Positions 9,756-19,976 of a stretch of DNA of 64,000 bases are shown one piece after another; the first letter of the stretch is position 1; each line of letters begins with the position of its first letter. Location: assembly GCF_026262505.1 (NCBI RefSeq), contig NC_067203.1, positions 6,200,001 to 6,264,000 on the forward strand. The letters are read 5' to 3'. Both the position numbers and the translations under genes were made by a program. The stretch comes from Trichomonas vaginalis G3 (lineage: Eukaryota > Parabasalia > Trichomonadida > Trichomonadidae). The notes under the pieces were generated by a model. It did no database searches and was not told the DNA's origin. It was given only the letters and a program-made list of their open reading frames with translations.

Positions 9756-10016
9756 ATGTCGAATGATGAACTTATGCAAACTTTGAATAAGGTTTCAGAA
9801 CTAACTGCAAAAGTTGCAAGTGCAGAGAAAATAATCCAAGAAACCGATTCTTCTGAAAACGAACAAGAGAGGAAAAAGAAAATTATAGAAACCAAAGAAG
9901 AACTTGCTAAAACAAAAGAACAAATTGATCAATTTAAAGCTCAAATCATTCTTATGCAAGAACAATTTAAACTTCAACTCCAACAGCAAAGAAAATTGAT
10001 GCAAAATACAAAGTAA
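9756..10016 (+). CDS. Small coiled-coil protein, prefoldin-like size
   Basis: An 86-residue, nearly fully helical protein: MSNDELMQTLNKVSELTAKV, then long Glu/Lys/Gln heptads ending in LQQQRKLMQNTK. No signal or membrane segment. It could be a small adaptor or a coiled-coil subunit. Its codons look real because the protein is regular and the opposite frame is not. No family is assigned. Confidence 0.55.
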   Translation: MSNDELMQTLNKVSELTAKVASAEKIIQETDSSENEQERKKKIIETKEELAKTKEQIDQFKAQIILMQEQFKLQLQQQRKLMQNTK

Positions 10017-10581
10017 ATCCACTAAACTCACTAATGTTTGTCCAAAGATCTCAAAATAAATGATAATAGATATGAAAAGCAATTGAATTTCGTTATCAAT
10101 TAATTTATTTTTGTTAACGAATTAGAATTTTCTTGAAACAATGCAAAATATCATCAACACACAAATATTGAACTGTATTCTGTCGCATTGTGACATTTAC
10201 TACCATGAATTATATTTATTTTTTAATTTCTTTCCAGGCTATATTGATAAGAGTGCAAGAGCATGCTTTATTTACACTACATTCCAATTATTATATTAAA
10301 AAGATATATTGTTCAATAGTAAAAGCAAAATGTTTCTTAAATTCTATTTACTATTCTCTTATTCATCGATATTACATGTTTTCACTATTTTCTATAATCA
10401 TTTCATTTGATTTCATATATTTTATAGAGATTTCAAAAAATAGCCTTAGCCATCCATAATAATTGTCATATTATGCGAAGGTATAAGGGAAAAGATACAA
10501 AACATAGAGGAAATGCTTTAATTAATTTTTTTTTTAAATATAAAAATACAAACAAGATTGTTTAAAAAACAAACAAACAAA
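10017..10581. other. Intergenic spacer, no gene supported
   Basis: Very AT-rich. An open frame at 10190-10459 is rich in Phe, Ile and Tyr, as random AT-rich DNA gives, and has no supporting feature. Confidence 0.5.
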
Positions 10582-11859
10582 TTATTTTCCTGGAGCATCA
10601 CCCCAAGGATTTTCTTCAATAACTTCATTTTGGAAGTATTCATCTGACCAATTATCAAGTTGAACTCTTGTGAAATGGAATTGCTCCTTTAGAGCTACTA
10701 AATCAACATGGTTTTTGGTGTAAAAACTCATGTGTAAAACATGAGACATTCTTGTAATTTTCCTTTTATCAAGTTGTTTGAAGTTAATTTCAATAACTGT
10801 GAGTTTTTCAAGTGTCGCAATAACAGCACTTGCAGTCAATATATTTTTAAGTTCACCAGATGTACAAAGATTCTTCAAAGTATGGATATTTTGGACAATT
10901 AAATCCATATTTCCTTTTGGATTTTCAGGATCAGGGAGTCCTAGCTGTAAATAGTAAAATAACATGGAAAATGCAAGTGTTGATGTAAATTCCGCTGCAG
11001 CACTGTCAATAGGAAGAAATGAAACTAATTCACCCATTGATTCTATTGGTAATTCTTTGAGTATCTCGGCAACAGCATTAGCAGATTTTCTCTGTTCAGA
11101 TTTACTGAGTTCGCTAAGAGAATTTAGTAAATTTGATGGCAATACGTAGAATAATGGATTTCTTGAGATAGCTGATGTAAGAATTCCTCCTATTAGTATA
11201 TAAACCATTTGTTTTATGACAGTCGTACTACATCTATGATACAATTGTGGTTTCATAAGTAAAATTGGATAAATTATCAGATTGCTATCAGTATTTAGTA
11301 TTAATTTAAATAGATTATAAATGTATGAAAAATCCAGAATATCCATCGGTACAAATTTGAGTATATTAAAGATGGATTCCCCAAAAATAATATTTTTTGT
11401 TTTTGCAAGCGTCAAAAGAATCCTGTAAACAACTCTCGAATTTATCAAAATATCTTGTGGGGCTTTAAGTGCTGCATGATAAACCCATTTCTCAACTAAC
11501 TCAAATTTATCAAATTCTGAATTTTTGTAAGTGTTTGTTGTTTCAATAAGATCAATTATTCCTTTGGGGAACTCGATATGTTTCTCACCGAAAATTGATC
11601 CATCTTCAAAATCAACTGTTTCATAATTTGCTTTTTCTTTAATTTCAGTAATATATTTCTTTTCTTGATTTTTAGTTTCTTGTGATTTAGACTCAGATAG
11701 ATATTCTGTTTCTAATTTTCTTTCCTTTAGCAAATTATCGATATTCATTTCTCTTAAAAGTGCTTTTTCTTTTGCAGTTGGAGCATGTCTAGACCTCCAG
11801 AATTGTTGTATGTCTTCATCACCCGAAGATGATGAATAATCAAAGAGATTCTTTTTCAT
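10582..11859 (-). CDS. Hypothetical protein with charged N-terminus and helical C-terminal domain
   Basis: The 425-residue frame starts MKKNLFDYSSSSGDEDIQ, with an acidic Ser cluster that looks like a CK2 site. Residues about 30-100 are charged and probably disordered. Residues about 110-390 are helical, with alternating hydrophobic helices such as IFNILKFVPMDILDFSYIYN and LVSFLPIDSAAAEFTSTLA, a solenoid-like texture. It ends NPWGDAPGK. I recognise no family. It is divergent from RPL7, with 92 bases between the two ATGs, so the pair may share a promoter region. Confidence 0.65.
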   Translation of the reverse strand: MKKNLFDYSSSSGDEDIQQFWRSRHAPTAKEKALLREMNIDNLLKERKLETEYLSESKSQETKNQEKKYITEIKEKANYETVDFEDGSIFGEKHIEFPKGIIDLIETTNTYKNSEFDKFELVEKWVYHAALKAPQDILINSRVVYRILLTLAKTKNIIFGESIFNILKFVPMDILDFSYIYNLFKLILNTDSNLIIYPILLMKPQLYHRCSTTVIKQMVYILIGGILTSAISRNPLFYVLPSNLLNSLSELSKSEQRKSANAVAEILKELPIESMGELVSFLPIDSAAAEFTSTLAFSMLFYYLQLGLPDPENPKGNMDLIVQNIHTLKNLCTSGELKNILTASAVIATLEKLTVIEINFKQLDKRKITRMSHVLHMSFYTKNHVDLVALKEQFHFTRVQLDNWSDEYFQNEVIEENPWGDAPGK

Positions 11860-11895
11860 AAAAAATAAATAAAAAATTGCATAACGATTATTTTG

Positions 11896-11905
11896 TCACT
11901 TTTTA
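11896..11905 (+). promoter_or_regulatory. Initiator (Inr) element of RPL7
   Basis: TCACTTTTTA lies 54 bases before the RPL7 ATG and fits the trichomonad Inr (TCA with the A as +1, then pyrimidine and T). It also decides the start: an in-frame ATG at 11877 lies upstream of the Inr and would not be in the mRNA. The following leader has pyrimidine-rich CTTTTCCGG. Confidence 0.65.
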
Positions 11906-11951
11906 CACACTTTTCCGGTTTTTGGCGGCTGTGGTCCGACCTTTTCAACAA

Positions 11952-12671
11952 ATGTCTAAGCCAATGACTGAGGCACTCAAGAAGATCCAGGCACGCACTG
12001 AAGCCCAGAAGGCTGCCTACCTCAAGAAGAAGGAGGAGCTCGTCGCTGCTGCCAAGGCTAACGAAGCCAAGATCCAGGAGCGCGCTAAGAAGTACGCCGC
12101 TGAGTACGTCGCTCAGGTTAAGGCCGAAATCGATGCCGAGAACAAGGCCACAGCTGAAGGCGCTTTCTACGTCCCAGCCGAAGCTAAGTTCGCTTTCGTT
12201 ATCCGTACAAAGGGTACAAACAAGCTCCACCCACATGTCCGCAAGATCCTCCACCTCTTCAGACTCAACCAGAAGCACAACGCTATCTTCGTTCGCCTTA
12301 ACAAGGCTACAATCGAGATGCTCAAGCGCGTCACACCACAAGTTGCTTTCGGCTACCCATCTGTTGACATGGTCCGCAAGCTCATCTACAGACTCGGCAC
12401 AGCTTCCCTCAACGGCCAGCGCATCCCAATTGTTGACAACCAGATCATCAAGGTTGCCCTTGGTCAGTTCGGTATTGAGTCTGTTGAAGACCTTGCTCAC
12501 GAAATCTACACAGTTGGCCCACACTTCGCTGCTGCCAACCGCTTCCTTGCTGTCTTCAAGCTTCATGCTCCAAAGGGCGGCTACAAGAAGATCAACCGCG
12601 CTTACGTCGAGGGTGGTGACTACGGCAACCGCGAGCACCTCATCGATGAGCTTATCGAGAGAATGATCTAA
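11952..12671 (+). CDS. RPL7: 60S ribosomal protein L7 (uL30)
   Basis: The 239-residue protein starts MSKPMTEALKKIQARTEAQ and has the eukaryotic L7 layout: a basic helical N-terminal extension (residues 1-70), then the uL30 core with FAFVIRTKGTNKLHPHVRKI, VTPQVAFGYPSVDMVRKLIY and EDLAHEIYTVGPHF, and the conserved end VEGGDYGNREHLIDELIERM. It is a structural protein of the large ribosomal subunit. Length is normal for L7. Codon use is sharply biased (AAG, CTC, GCC, CGC) compared with the AT-rich neighbours, as expected for a highly expressed trichomonad gene. I chose the ATG after the Inr rather than the upstream one at 11877. Open frames on the other strand over this gene are shadows. Confidence 0.97.
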   Translation: MSKPMTEALKKIQARTEAQKAAYLKKKEELVAAAKANEAKIQERAKKYAAEYVAQVKAEIDAENKATAEGAFYVPAEAKFAFVIRTKGTNKLHPHVRKILHLFRLNQKHNAIFVRLNKATIEMLKRVTPQVAFGYPSVDMVRKLIYRLGTASLNGQRIPIVDNQIIKVALGQFGIESVEDLAHEIYTVGPHFAAANRFLAVFKLHAPKGGYKKINRAYVEGGDYGNREHLIDELIERMI

Positions 12672-13056
12672 ATCATTTCTTTAGATTATACATTTTTCAT
12701 ACTAATTCAACTCTTTTTTATCGAGGAATTAATAATTATTCAATTACTTGATTTAAATTTAATTTTAAAATTTCATTTTTCTGAATAACGCTTTCAATTT
12801 ATGAGCACTTTAGATAGTTTATGAGCGTGATATCGTTTAAATCTTCTTAATTTCAGTTTCAAAAAATTAAATAATATTATACTAGTGAATCATCAATTAA
12901 ATGCTTGAATGTTATTCGTATTAATTTTTCAATAAGCTTCAAATGATTGTGTTGGTTTACTAATGAAATTAAGAAACATGATAAGAAGAATCGATAGTAC
13001 ATACATTTTAAATTCAAAAATTTCTATAAAAACAAAAAACATAATAATATTAAAAA
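12672..13056. other. Convergent intergenic spacer
   Basis: 3' flanks of RPL7 and the coiled-coil gene. AT-rich, with nothing else seen. Confidence 0.5.
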
Positions 13057-14247
13057 TTAGTATCTTTGTTGAGCTCTAGAAGAACCTCTTGGAGTCATCT
13101 TAATCGCTGCATAGTTTCTAATTCTTGGATTGACAGATGCGGGAGTAGCTCTAAGGGAAGATCTTTTAAGAGGCGTTGTTGTCATTCCTCCAGCTCTAGA
13201 AGTAATTCTTCCTGACGTCGTAGCTGTGTGCGAAGATCCTTCGATCTCAGAATCTATACGGTTTATTCTGTCTTGGAGTTTAGATTCGGCAATCTTTAGA
13301 GGATTGATTTCAGCATTTGCATCCATTTGTATTCTAAGCTTTTTTCTTTCCCATCGTTTTTCAAAACATTCTAATTGAGATTTTTGAGTTTCAATCAACT
13401 GCTTTCTTCTGGCTTCGAATGCTCTATTGAATTTGGCACGCTGAACTTCCATTTCTTCAAGTTCTAACTTATCTGCACGATCTCGGTAGAAAATTGCATC
13501 TTCATATCTTTTTGAATAAAAAAGATGCTTCTCTTGATCACGTAATTGTAGTACTTGTGGACTAAGCTTTCTGAAATTGGCTGGTAACGTAAAAGGGAAA
13601 GAATTGTTATTTTCTTCAAGTTCTTTTTGTTGATCGTTAATCAAAGCTTCTCTTTCAGCTTGATATTCTTGATCTGTTTCAGCTAATTTTTGGTTCCAAT
13701 AGTCTTGAGTTTCTTGCAATTTCATCTGAGTCAAATTTAATTGGTCTTGTATTTGTGCTAGCATTGTAATTTTCGCTGCTGCATATGTAGCTTCGTATTT
13801 TCGTGAATTTAACTCTTGAATTAGATTCTCTGCGTGCTGTAAACCTCTATAATCTGCAACTAATTTAAGATCTTCAATTTTATCTTTTAATCCCTGAATA
13901 ACTTCAGCTAATTGAGAATCATCAACTGTCTCTGTTGGTCTGCCATCCATTAATTCATCGACTAGTGGTGAAATAGGCTCATCAACAGTTGTAGAACGAG
14001 AAGTAGATCGAACAATAGTTTTTTGCCTGCGCGCAGATGTTGTCCTGTCTGTACCTAACTTTAAGCTTTTCATTAAAACTTGAATTCTTTTAACTTGAGC
14101 TGCATTTCCAGCAACAATTGCTTCGTTTTTTGCTGCTGAAAGTGGCATAAGTAATTGTGGATGATATTCAACAGGAATTTTCGCTAATGATCCACCGGCT
14201 ACAAGAGCATCAACGTATTGACGCGTTTCTTCGGGCGAGAGACTCAT
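13057..14247 (-). CDS. Coiled-coil protein, possibly cytoskeletal
   Basis: The 396-residue protein has a folded-looking N-terminus (SPEETRQYVDALVAGGSLAK), then a basic Ser/Thr/Arg linker (residues about 75-95). Long helices follow, about 110-225 and 235-345 (LNLTQMKLQETQDYWNQKLA, REALINDQQKELEENNN, ERKKLRIQMDANAEINPLK). It ends in a disordered Arg/Thr/Ser-rich tail. No enzyme motif is present. Such proteins are abundant in trichomonads and often tied to the cytoskeleton, which is only suggestive here. Confidence 0.7.
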   Translation of the reverse strand: MSLSPEETRQYVDALVAGGSLAKIPVEYHPQLLMPLSAAKNEAIVAGNAAQVKRIQVLMKSLKLGTDRTTSARRQKTIVRSTSRSTTVDEPISPLVDELMDGRPTETVDDSQLAEVIQGLKDKIEDLKLVADYRGLQHAENLIQELNSRKYEATYAAAKITMLAQIQDQLNLTQMKLQETQDYWNQKLAETDQEYQAEREALINDQQKELEENNNSFPFTLPANFRKLSPQVLQLRDQEKHLFYSKRYEDAIFYRDRADKLELEEMEVQRAKFNRAFEARRKQLIETQKSQLECFEKRWERKKLRIQMDANAEINPLKIAESKLQDRINRIDSEIEGSSHTATTSGRITSRAGGMTTTPLKRSSLRATPASVNPRIRNYAAIKMTPRGSSRAQQRY

Positions 14248-14972
14248 TGTACGTTAGATGTCACTTTTTAAAAACGTGAATTTTTTTATTGAAGGTTCCT
14301 GAATTTCCAAATTTATATCTTTGAAATTAATGCAGATAAATAGCTTCTCTACCAAGCTTGACTTCAATCAGATATATGCTTGAGTTCCGAAGATTTTATT
14401 TCCGTTGATTTTCTATTAAGTATGGAATATTTATGATCCTATTAACAACTAAGAATATATTATTTTTTAATGAATATGAAATTGTATCAGAGTGACAAGG
14501 TCCGCATAAAATACTACAATGGAAGACATTTTTCTCATAAATAGAGCATGATAAACGATTATTCTCCACTGGCAATCAAAAATAATATTTCAGCATAATA
14601 ATTTCCTCTTTCTTCATGAGAATTGCATATTTCTCTGATATTTCATTGAATAAGTTTGCATTTTCTGTTCAATTCTGTCTGAAACTCCACAACATTTGTG
14701 AAATGTCGGTCGGTTTTTTATTCAACATATTTTATTTCGTTGGCGTAGTACTATCCAGATTGAATCCCTTCCTAAACATGTCATGCATTTTTGGAAGACT
14801 GTATCCAGTGAACTCATGTGCAACTTCACCAGGATGAATATAATATAACTCATCACATCTAACAATTTCATGTACAAAAAATGCGCAAAAACAATTATTA
14901 TACATTCAATTTACTTTCTAAAGAAAATCTTCGAAAATACCAGAAAACTAAAGGATATTTTATGTAAGAGCA
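14248..14972. other. Intergenic spacer, no gene supported
   Basis: An open frame at 14616-14837 is Phe/Cys-rich without recognisable features. TGTCACTTTTTAA at about 14268, on the plus strand, is an isolated Inr-like motif with no gene after it. Confidence 0.45.
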
Positions 14973-16385
14973 TTATTTTATCGCACCATGTGAAATAAGA
15001 AATCCAGTCATTTCTTTATGATTCTTATCAATGGCAATATTAAGAGCAGTTTTTCCATCTCCATCTTTTTCATTGATATTTGCACCATGTGAAATAAGAA
15101 GTTCAGCTGATCTTTTACAATTAAATTCTGCTGCTACTTGAAGAGCTGTTTTTCCATCTCTATCTTTTTCATTGATATTTGCGCCATGTGAAATAAGAAG
15201 TTCAGCTATTTCCTTACTATTAATATATGCTGCATAATGAAGAACTGTTTGTCCATTATTATCTTTTTCATTGACATTTGCACCATGTGAAATAAGAAGT
15301 TCAGCTGTTTCCTTACAATTGAACAGAGCTGCCATATGGAGTGCGGTTCTGTTATATGCATCTTTTTCATTGATATTTGCACCATGTGAAATAAGAACTT
15401 CTGCAATTTCTTTACTATTATAATATGTCGCAATATGTAGAGCGGTTTTTCCATTTTGAATTTTTCCATTGATATTCGCACCATGTGAAAGGAAGTATTC
15501 CAAAAGGGATGGAATATTAAAAATCGGTGAATAAACAAAACAATTGTTTATATCATTAGTTTGATCGAAATAAACCAAAAAGATTTCAAGATTATTGTAA
15601 AATCCAATGGATTCTAAATCGATCTTGATATTGTATTCATTCATCAAGAATGTAACAAAATCAACGTTGTGCGAAACAATCGCATATTCCATTGTACAGA
15701 TATCTGGTGTTTGATATTTTAAACATTCGCTCATGATCTCTTGATTTCGTCCTAAAAATGAAATTTGTAAACATGTATCAGTTATTTCTGACTTAAATTT
15801 CGTTCTTAATAGCTTGAAACAATCAACTGCTCCATGATAACAACATAATTCAAATAATGAATATCCTTCGTAAGAGTCTGGATATAAATCACTTTTAAGT
15901 TTTTGATCTTTATCAAATTCTTCTCTTTCAGTTAATATGATGAATTTTTCTTTGTCATTATACATAATTGCTCTGTAAATTGTATCTTCTGAATGAATAT
16001 CGAGATTTTCTGTTTTAAAAATTTCGACATTCTTAGATTTGTCTAATTTAATTCCATATTCTTTATAAAAAAGGAAGTTTGAAATAAATTCAACACGGTT
16101 GACATCTATGATATGGTAATCATCAGATATGAGTTTGGCAAGAAATAAATATGACTTTGTATAGCGATTATTATACGGAATTATATTTAAAATGTCTCGC
16201 ATAATTATTCGGGCAGGCTATTTATTTGAATCAATCAATTCTGTTTTGATCATTTTGTAAATTGACTTTAATTCTTCTTCATTTTCCGTTTTTAGCTGAT
16301 ACAATGCAATATATGAATCGATGCAATATTTACAGATACTTCGTAATTTGTTGTATTTGCTTGGATGAACGTCTTGGTCGGACAT
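14973..16385 (-). pseudogene. DUF3447-type ankyrin-repeat protein with one in-frame amber codon near the start
   Basis: The natural start is the ATG at 16385, opening MSDQDVHPSKYNKLRSICKY, the typical N-terminus of this trichomonad family. The 471-codon frame is continuous except for TAG at 16220-16218 (codon 56), which follows DSNK and precedes PARIIMRDILNIIPYNN. The part after the stop has the DUF3447-like region (residues about 60-290) and about six ankyrin repeats near the C-terminus (GANINEKDRDGKTALQVAA and similar). Ankyrin repeats bind proteins; this family's function is unknown. The gene is either a recent pseudogene, read through, or restarted at the ATG at 16202. A sequencing error is possible. 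Confidence 0.75.
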
Positions 16386-16841
16386 AAATAATTTACCACC
16401 TTTAAATTCAAAAAGTGTAAAACTTCAGAATCCACAATAATATATTATTTGGATATTATATATAGTTACAAATATTATTGCCACTCAAAAAATCACGATT
16501 TCAATTTTTCTCGCAATCCAGCCTTGAAATATATATAAATTTTACTAAATATAAGCATTATATTATATGCTAATTGACTTTTTGCAAAGTTGGTAGTTAA
16601 ACATGTATATATATATATTCCTCCAAAGTTCTTTCAATGAAATTGAAAGGGAGGAAAATGTTTTTACCCTCATCAAAACTTAAGACAATTCTAACTTCAT
16701 TATGATTTGAAATGTGCATTGAAGCATGAAATGTTTTTGAAAGAGCAACTGACAATATAATTATAATGAATTTTTTTTCCTCTACAAATACTTTATATGA
16801 AAACATATTTAGTAAATTAACAATACAAACAAATAATTAGT
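16386..16841. other. Intergenic spacer, one doubtful small frame
   Basis: A 69-residue minus frame at 16597-16806 begins with a mildly hydrophobic segment (KFIIIILSVALSKTFHA), but it lacks a clear Inr and related genes here, so it is not called. The rest is AT-rich. Confidence 0.4.
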
Positions 16842-19814
16842 TTAGTCCTCTTGTTGATTCGAAATGAGAAGTTTTTCAACAGCATCAGGAATTGATTGGC
16901 TTGGAGATAGTTCTAAGATATCTCTCAGCTGCTGATCTTGCTCAGTTAAGAAATTAATCCTAGATTTTAGCGCTTTAATGAAACTTTCAAATGTTCCTTC
17001 ATCTAGTTTCGAAGAAACATTAAACATTGATGAGAATTGCAAGCCGATTTGAGATATAAGATTTCTCTTTGTTGATTCAATGCTATTCTTCATTTCTTCG
17101 AGTCTCTTCTGGTATTCAGTTTCTACAGATAAAATTCCAAGTTTGATCTTTGATTCTTCGCAAAGTTTCTCTCGTTCTAGTTCCGCTTTTGTTGCATTAA
17201 GTTCAATCTCAAGTTTTTTAATTTTGAGCTGCAAAATTGATGAATTTTCTTTTTCTTTATTATGCTGATCTTGCAATTCTGAGATTTTTGTGTTCAAACT
17301 ATCAACGTTTGCTTTATTCTCTTGCGAGACAGAGCTATTATTTTGAGATAAATTAATGATTTTTTCCTCAAAAAGCTTTCTCTCAGAATCAATCCTTTCT
17401 TTCATCATTTTCTCAGTATTACTAAGATTCACTTTGAGTTCTTTGATTTCATTTGTTTTAGATTCACATCTATCAGTTAATTCATCGATTTGAGCTTCAT
17501 ATTGCTTTTCTTTGCCAATATATGCTCTAATTGCTGACTGTTTCTCATTTATTTCGTCTTTTTGTTTCTGGATTTCTGACAAAAGAGTCAGCAATTTTTG
17601 TTCATAAGTTTGTTTTTGAGAATCTAAAGCAATGATAAGATCATTTATCTTTTTATCATTAATAGATAATGATTCTTTGGCTTCATTTGCAGTTTTTTCA
17701 TAGCGAGATTGAAGATTTTCGTTTTGAGTTTGCAATTCTTTAATTTGTGAATTCAATTTCTTGATTTCACGTTTAAACTCTTTTGCTAAAACTAATTTTT
17801 CTTTTTCATTCTGCTGAATATTTGACTCTAATTTTGAAATTTGATTTCCTTGCTTTTGATATGAAGAATTAAGAGCATCAATTGTTTGCTTCATTTCATG
17901 TATAGTTTCCAATGCTAATTCAGGTGTTTCTGAATCTAATTCAGTATACAATGAAAATAAAATTTCATCACAATGTTTATTTTGTTGAATAAGGGAATTA
18001 ACGTTTTGTTCTAGCTCTCTAACATATTTATTGATTTCATATGCGAATTGGTCTTTGTTTTTAGTAACATTCTGATCTAATTTGAGATTTGCAAATATTT
18101 CATTGACATTTGTATAAAATCTTTGTTCATTATTATTTAATTCTTCAAATTTGTTCTTTTCTGTTTCAATATCTTTTGTTAGATTCTCAATTCTTGATGA
18201 ATACCATTTTGCTATTGCAGATAAAACAGTTTTAAGTTTTGTAGGTGTTCTTAATGTTGGATTTGCAGAGATATCAGTAATAATATTTGATAATTCTGCA
18301 GGAAATTCTTTACACGTCCAATATGCAATTGGAATCATTGCAGATTCATCTATTTTTGATGTTGATGAAATCAATTTTTCTCTGATTGATTTATTCTCTA
18401 ATTTGATGTTATCTCTTTCTGTTTGGAGTTCAAAAATAACTTTATCTTTTTCTTGAATCGAAATTTGAAGTTCCTTAAGTTTATTTGAGGCATCAGCCAC
18501 TTGTTTATTGATTTGTTCATTATCAGATTTCAAGTTATTCATTGTTTCATTGTTAAAATCTATTTCTGCTCTTGATTTTTCTAAATCTAATTTCAAATTT
18601 CTGTTTTGTTCATTTAAAGATTCAATATTTTGTTTACTAGACTTCAAGACTGCTATTTGATCCTTATATTTATCTGTTAAATCGTTTAATTGCGAATTTA
18701 ATTTTTCATTTTGAATTTTCAGCTTAGAATTCTCATTTTGGGAAAGAGAATAATTATGTTCTAAGTTATCTATCTTTTTATGCATTTGAGACTGTTTCTT
18801 TTCGATTTTTGAACTTTTTGAAATTAATTCGGAAATTTCTTCCTGAAGCTTGCTATTTTCTGCTTTTAACTTACTTATTTCAGCATTTTTGTTTTCAATT
18901 GTTGAGTTAAGTTTAATAATTTCATTTATTTTCATATTTTCAAATTCATTTCTTGTAATTTGAAGTTGTGTTTGAGCAGCAGTCATATCTTTAAGGCGCT
19001 GGTCTGATTCTATGGTTCTATCTGCAAGTTTCTGTTGAAGTGATTGTATTTTCTTTTCTTGATGCAAAAATGCTTGTTTGAAAGATTTCAACTGTTTTTC
19101 AAAAGATTTTTGTTGCTCTTGAAGCTTCAATTCATATTCTTTAGATACAGAAGCTTTTACTGACTCTTGAACTTCACGAATTTGTTGTTGAAAATCATTT
19201 TCAGAATCAGATTTTGTTGGTTGAATATTTTGTGGTTGTTTTACTGGTGTTTCAATGGTTTTGATTACTTCTTTTGGTGGTTTTGAAAACTGCTCTTGTA
19301 ATTTATCAACACTATCAACCGAAACTTCAAAATAAGCGGAAGCAAATTGATAAATTTGATCAATTTTATGCTGAATAGAAGATATTTCTGTTTTATAATG
19401 CATTTCTTTATCTTTTAATTGATTATTATATTTATCTTCCGATTTTGAAATTGATTCTTGATAAGATTTGATTTTTTCTTGAAGATTAAGTATTTCTCGT
19501 TGATGAGCAGCTATCATTTGCGTCTTTTCATCATTGAATTTTGATTCAAGTAGTTTTATTTTGTTATTTAAAATGTCTATTTTGTTTTGATGTTCATTTA
19601 TTTCTAGAATTTTATCTGATATGCTTTTATTAAGCGATGCATTTTCGTTTTGCAATTGATTGAAGGCTTCATTAATTTGTAACGCATTTTGAAATTGGGA
19701 ATTAAGTTTCTCATTTTCGGCTTTCAATACTTCATTCTCGTGCTGAATTGCTTGAATCATTTCTGGCGTGATTTCGTCTGATTTTTGAGCCAGCTGATTA
19801 GGCGATGTATCCAT
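16842..19814 (-). CDS. Long coiled-coil protein (golgin/inclusion-protein-like)
   Basis: The 990-residue protein is almost entirely coiled coil from residue 15 to 930, rich in Lys, Glu, Asn, Gln and Leu heptads (ENEVLKAENEKLNSQFQ). It has a short non-coil break around residues 485-540 (SAMIPIAYWTCKEFPAELSN) that could be a small folded module. A final helical region ends SIPDAVEKLLISNQQED, which resembles tethering-type C-termini. No signal or membrane segment. Proteins of this kind in T. vaginalis were often labelled viral A-type inclusion-like on coil similarity alone, so a role in tethering or cytoskeleton is a guess. Confidence 0.75.
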   Translation of the reverse strand: MDTSPNQLAQKSDEITPEMIQAIQHENEVLKAENEKLNSQFQNALQINEAFNQLQNENASLNKSISDKILEINEHQNKIDILNNKIKLLESKFNDEKTQMIAAHQREILNLQEKIKSYQESISKSEDKYNNQLKDKEMHYKTEISSIQHKIDQIYQFASAYFEVSVDSVDKLQEQFSKPPKEVIKTIETPVKQPQNIQPTKSDSENDFQQQIREVQESVKASVSKEYELKLQEQQKSFEKQLKSFKQAFLHQEKKIQSLQQKLADRTIESDQRLKDMTAAQTQLQITRNEFENMKINEIIKLNSTIENKNAEISKLKAENSKLQEEISELISKSSKIEKKQSQMHKKIDNLEHNYSLSQNENSKLKIQNEKLNSQLNDLTDKYKDQIAVLKSSKQNIESLNEQNRNLKLDLEKSRAEIDFNNETMNNLKSDNEQINKQVADASNKLKELQISIQEKDKVIFELQTERDNIKLENKSIREKLISSTSKIDESAMIPIAYWTCKEFPAELSNIITDISANPTLRTPTKLKTVLSAIAKWYSSRIENLTKDIETEKNKFEELNNNEQRFYTNVNEIFANLKLDQNVTKNKDQFAYEINKYVRELEQNVNSLIQQNKHCDEILFSLYTELDSETPELALETIHEMKQTIDALNSSYQKQGNQISKLESNIQQNEKEKLVLAKEFKREIKKLNSQIKELQTQNENLQSRYEKTANEAKESLSINDKKINDLIIALDSQKQTYEQKLLTLLSEIQKQKDEINEKQSAIRAYIGKEKQYEAQIDELTDRCESKTNEIKELKVNLSNTEKMMKERIDSERKLFEEKIINLSQNNSSVSQENKANVDSLNTKISELQDQHNKEKENSSILQLKIKKLEIELNATKAELEREKLCEESKIKLGILSVETEYQKRLEEMKNSIESTKRNLISQIGLQFSSMFNVSSKLDEGTFESFIKALKSRINFLTEQDQQLRDILELSPSQSIPDAVEKLLISNQQED

Positions 19815-19976
19815 TAAAAAATTATCAATTATATAAAATGGAAAATCATAAATTGTGATATAAATTTTATATAGTAATGCCCACTAAATCTTGAAGTTTT
19901 TAAAATATATCATCAATAATGAAATCTTCATTAGATATTTTTGCCTATTAACAATAATTAAGATAGATAATATTCT

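Noticed and set aside
11856-12638. Long minus-strand open frame over RPL7
   Set aside because: It is the antisense shadow of a highly biased ribosomal protein gene; the plus-strand protein matches L7 throughout.
14265-14275. TCACTTTTTAA as a promoter
   Set aside because: On the plus strand with no plus-strand gene after it; isolated motif.
16597-16806. Minus-strand 69-residue frame with hydrophobic start
   Set aside because: No promoter motif, no domain, short and AT-driven.
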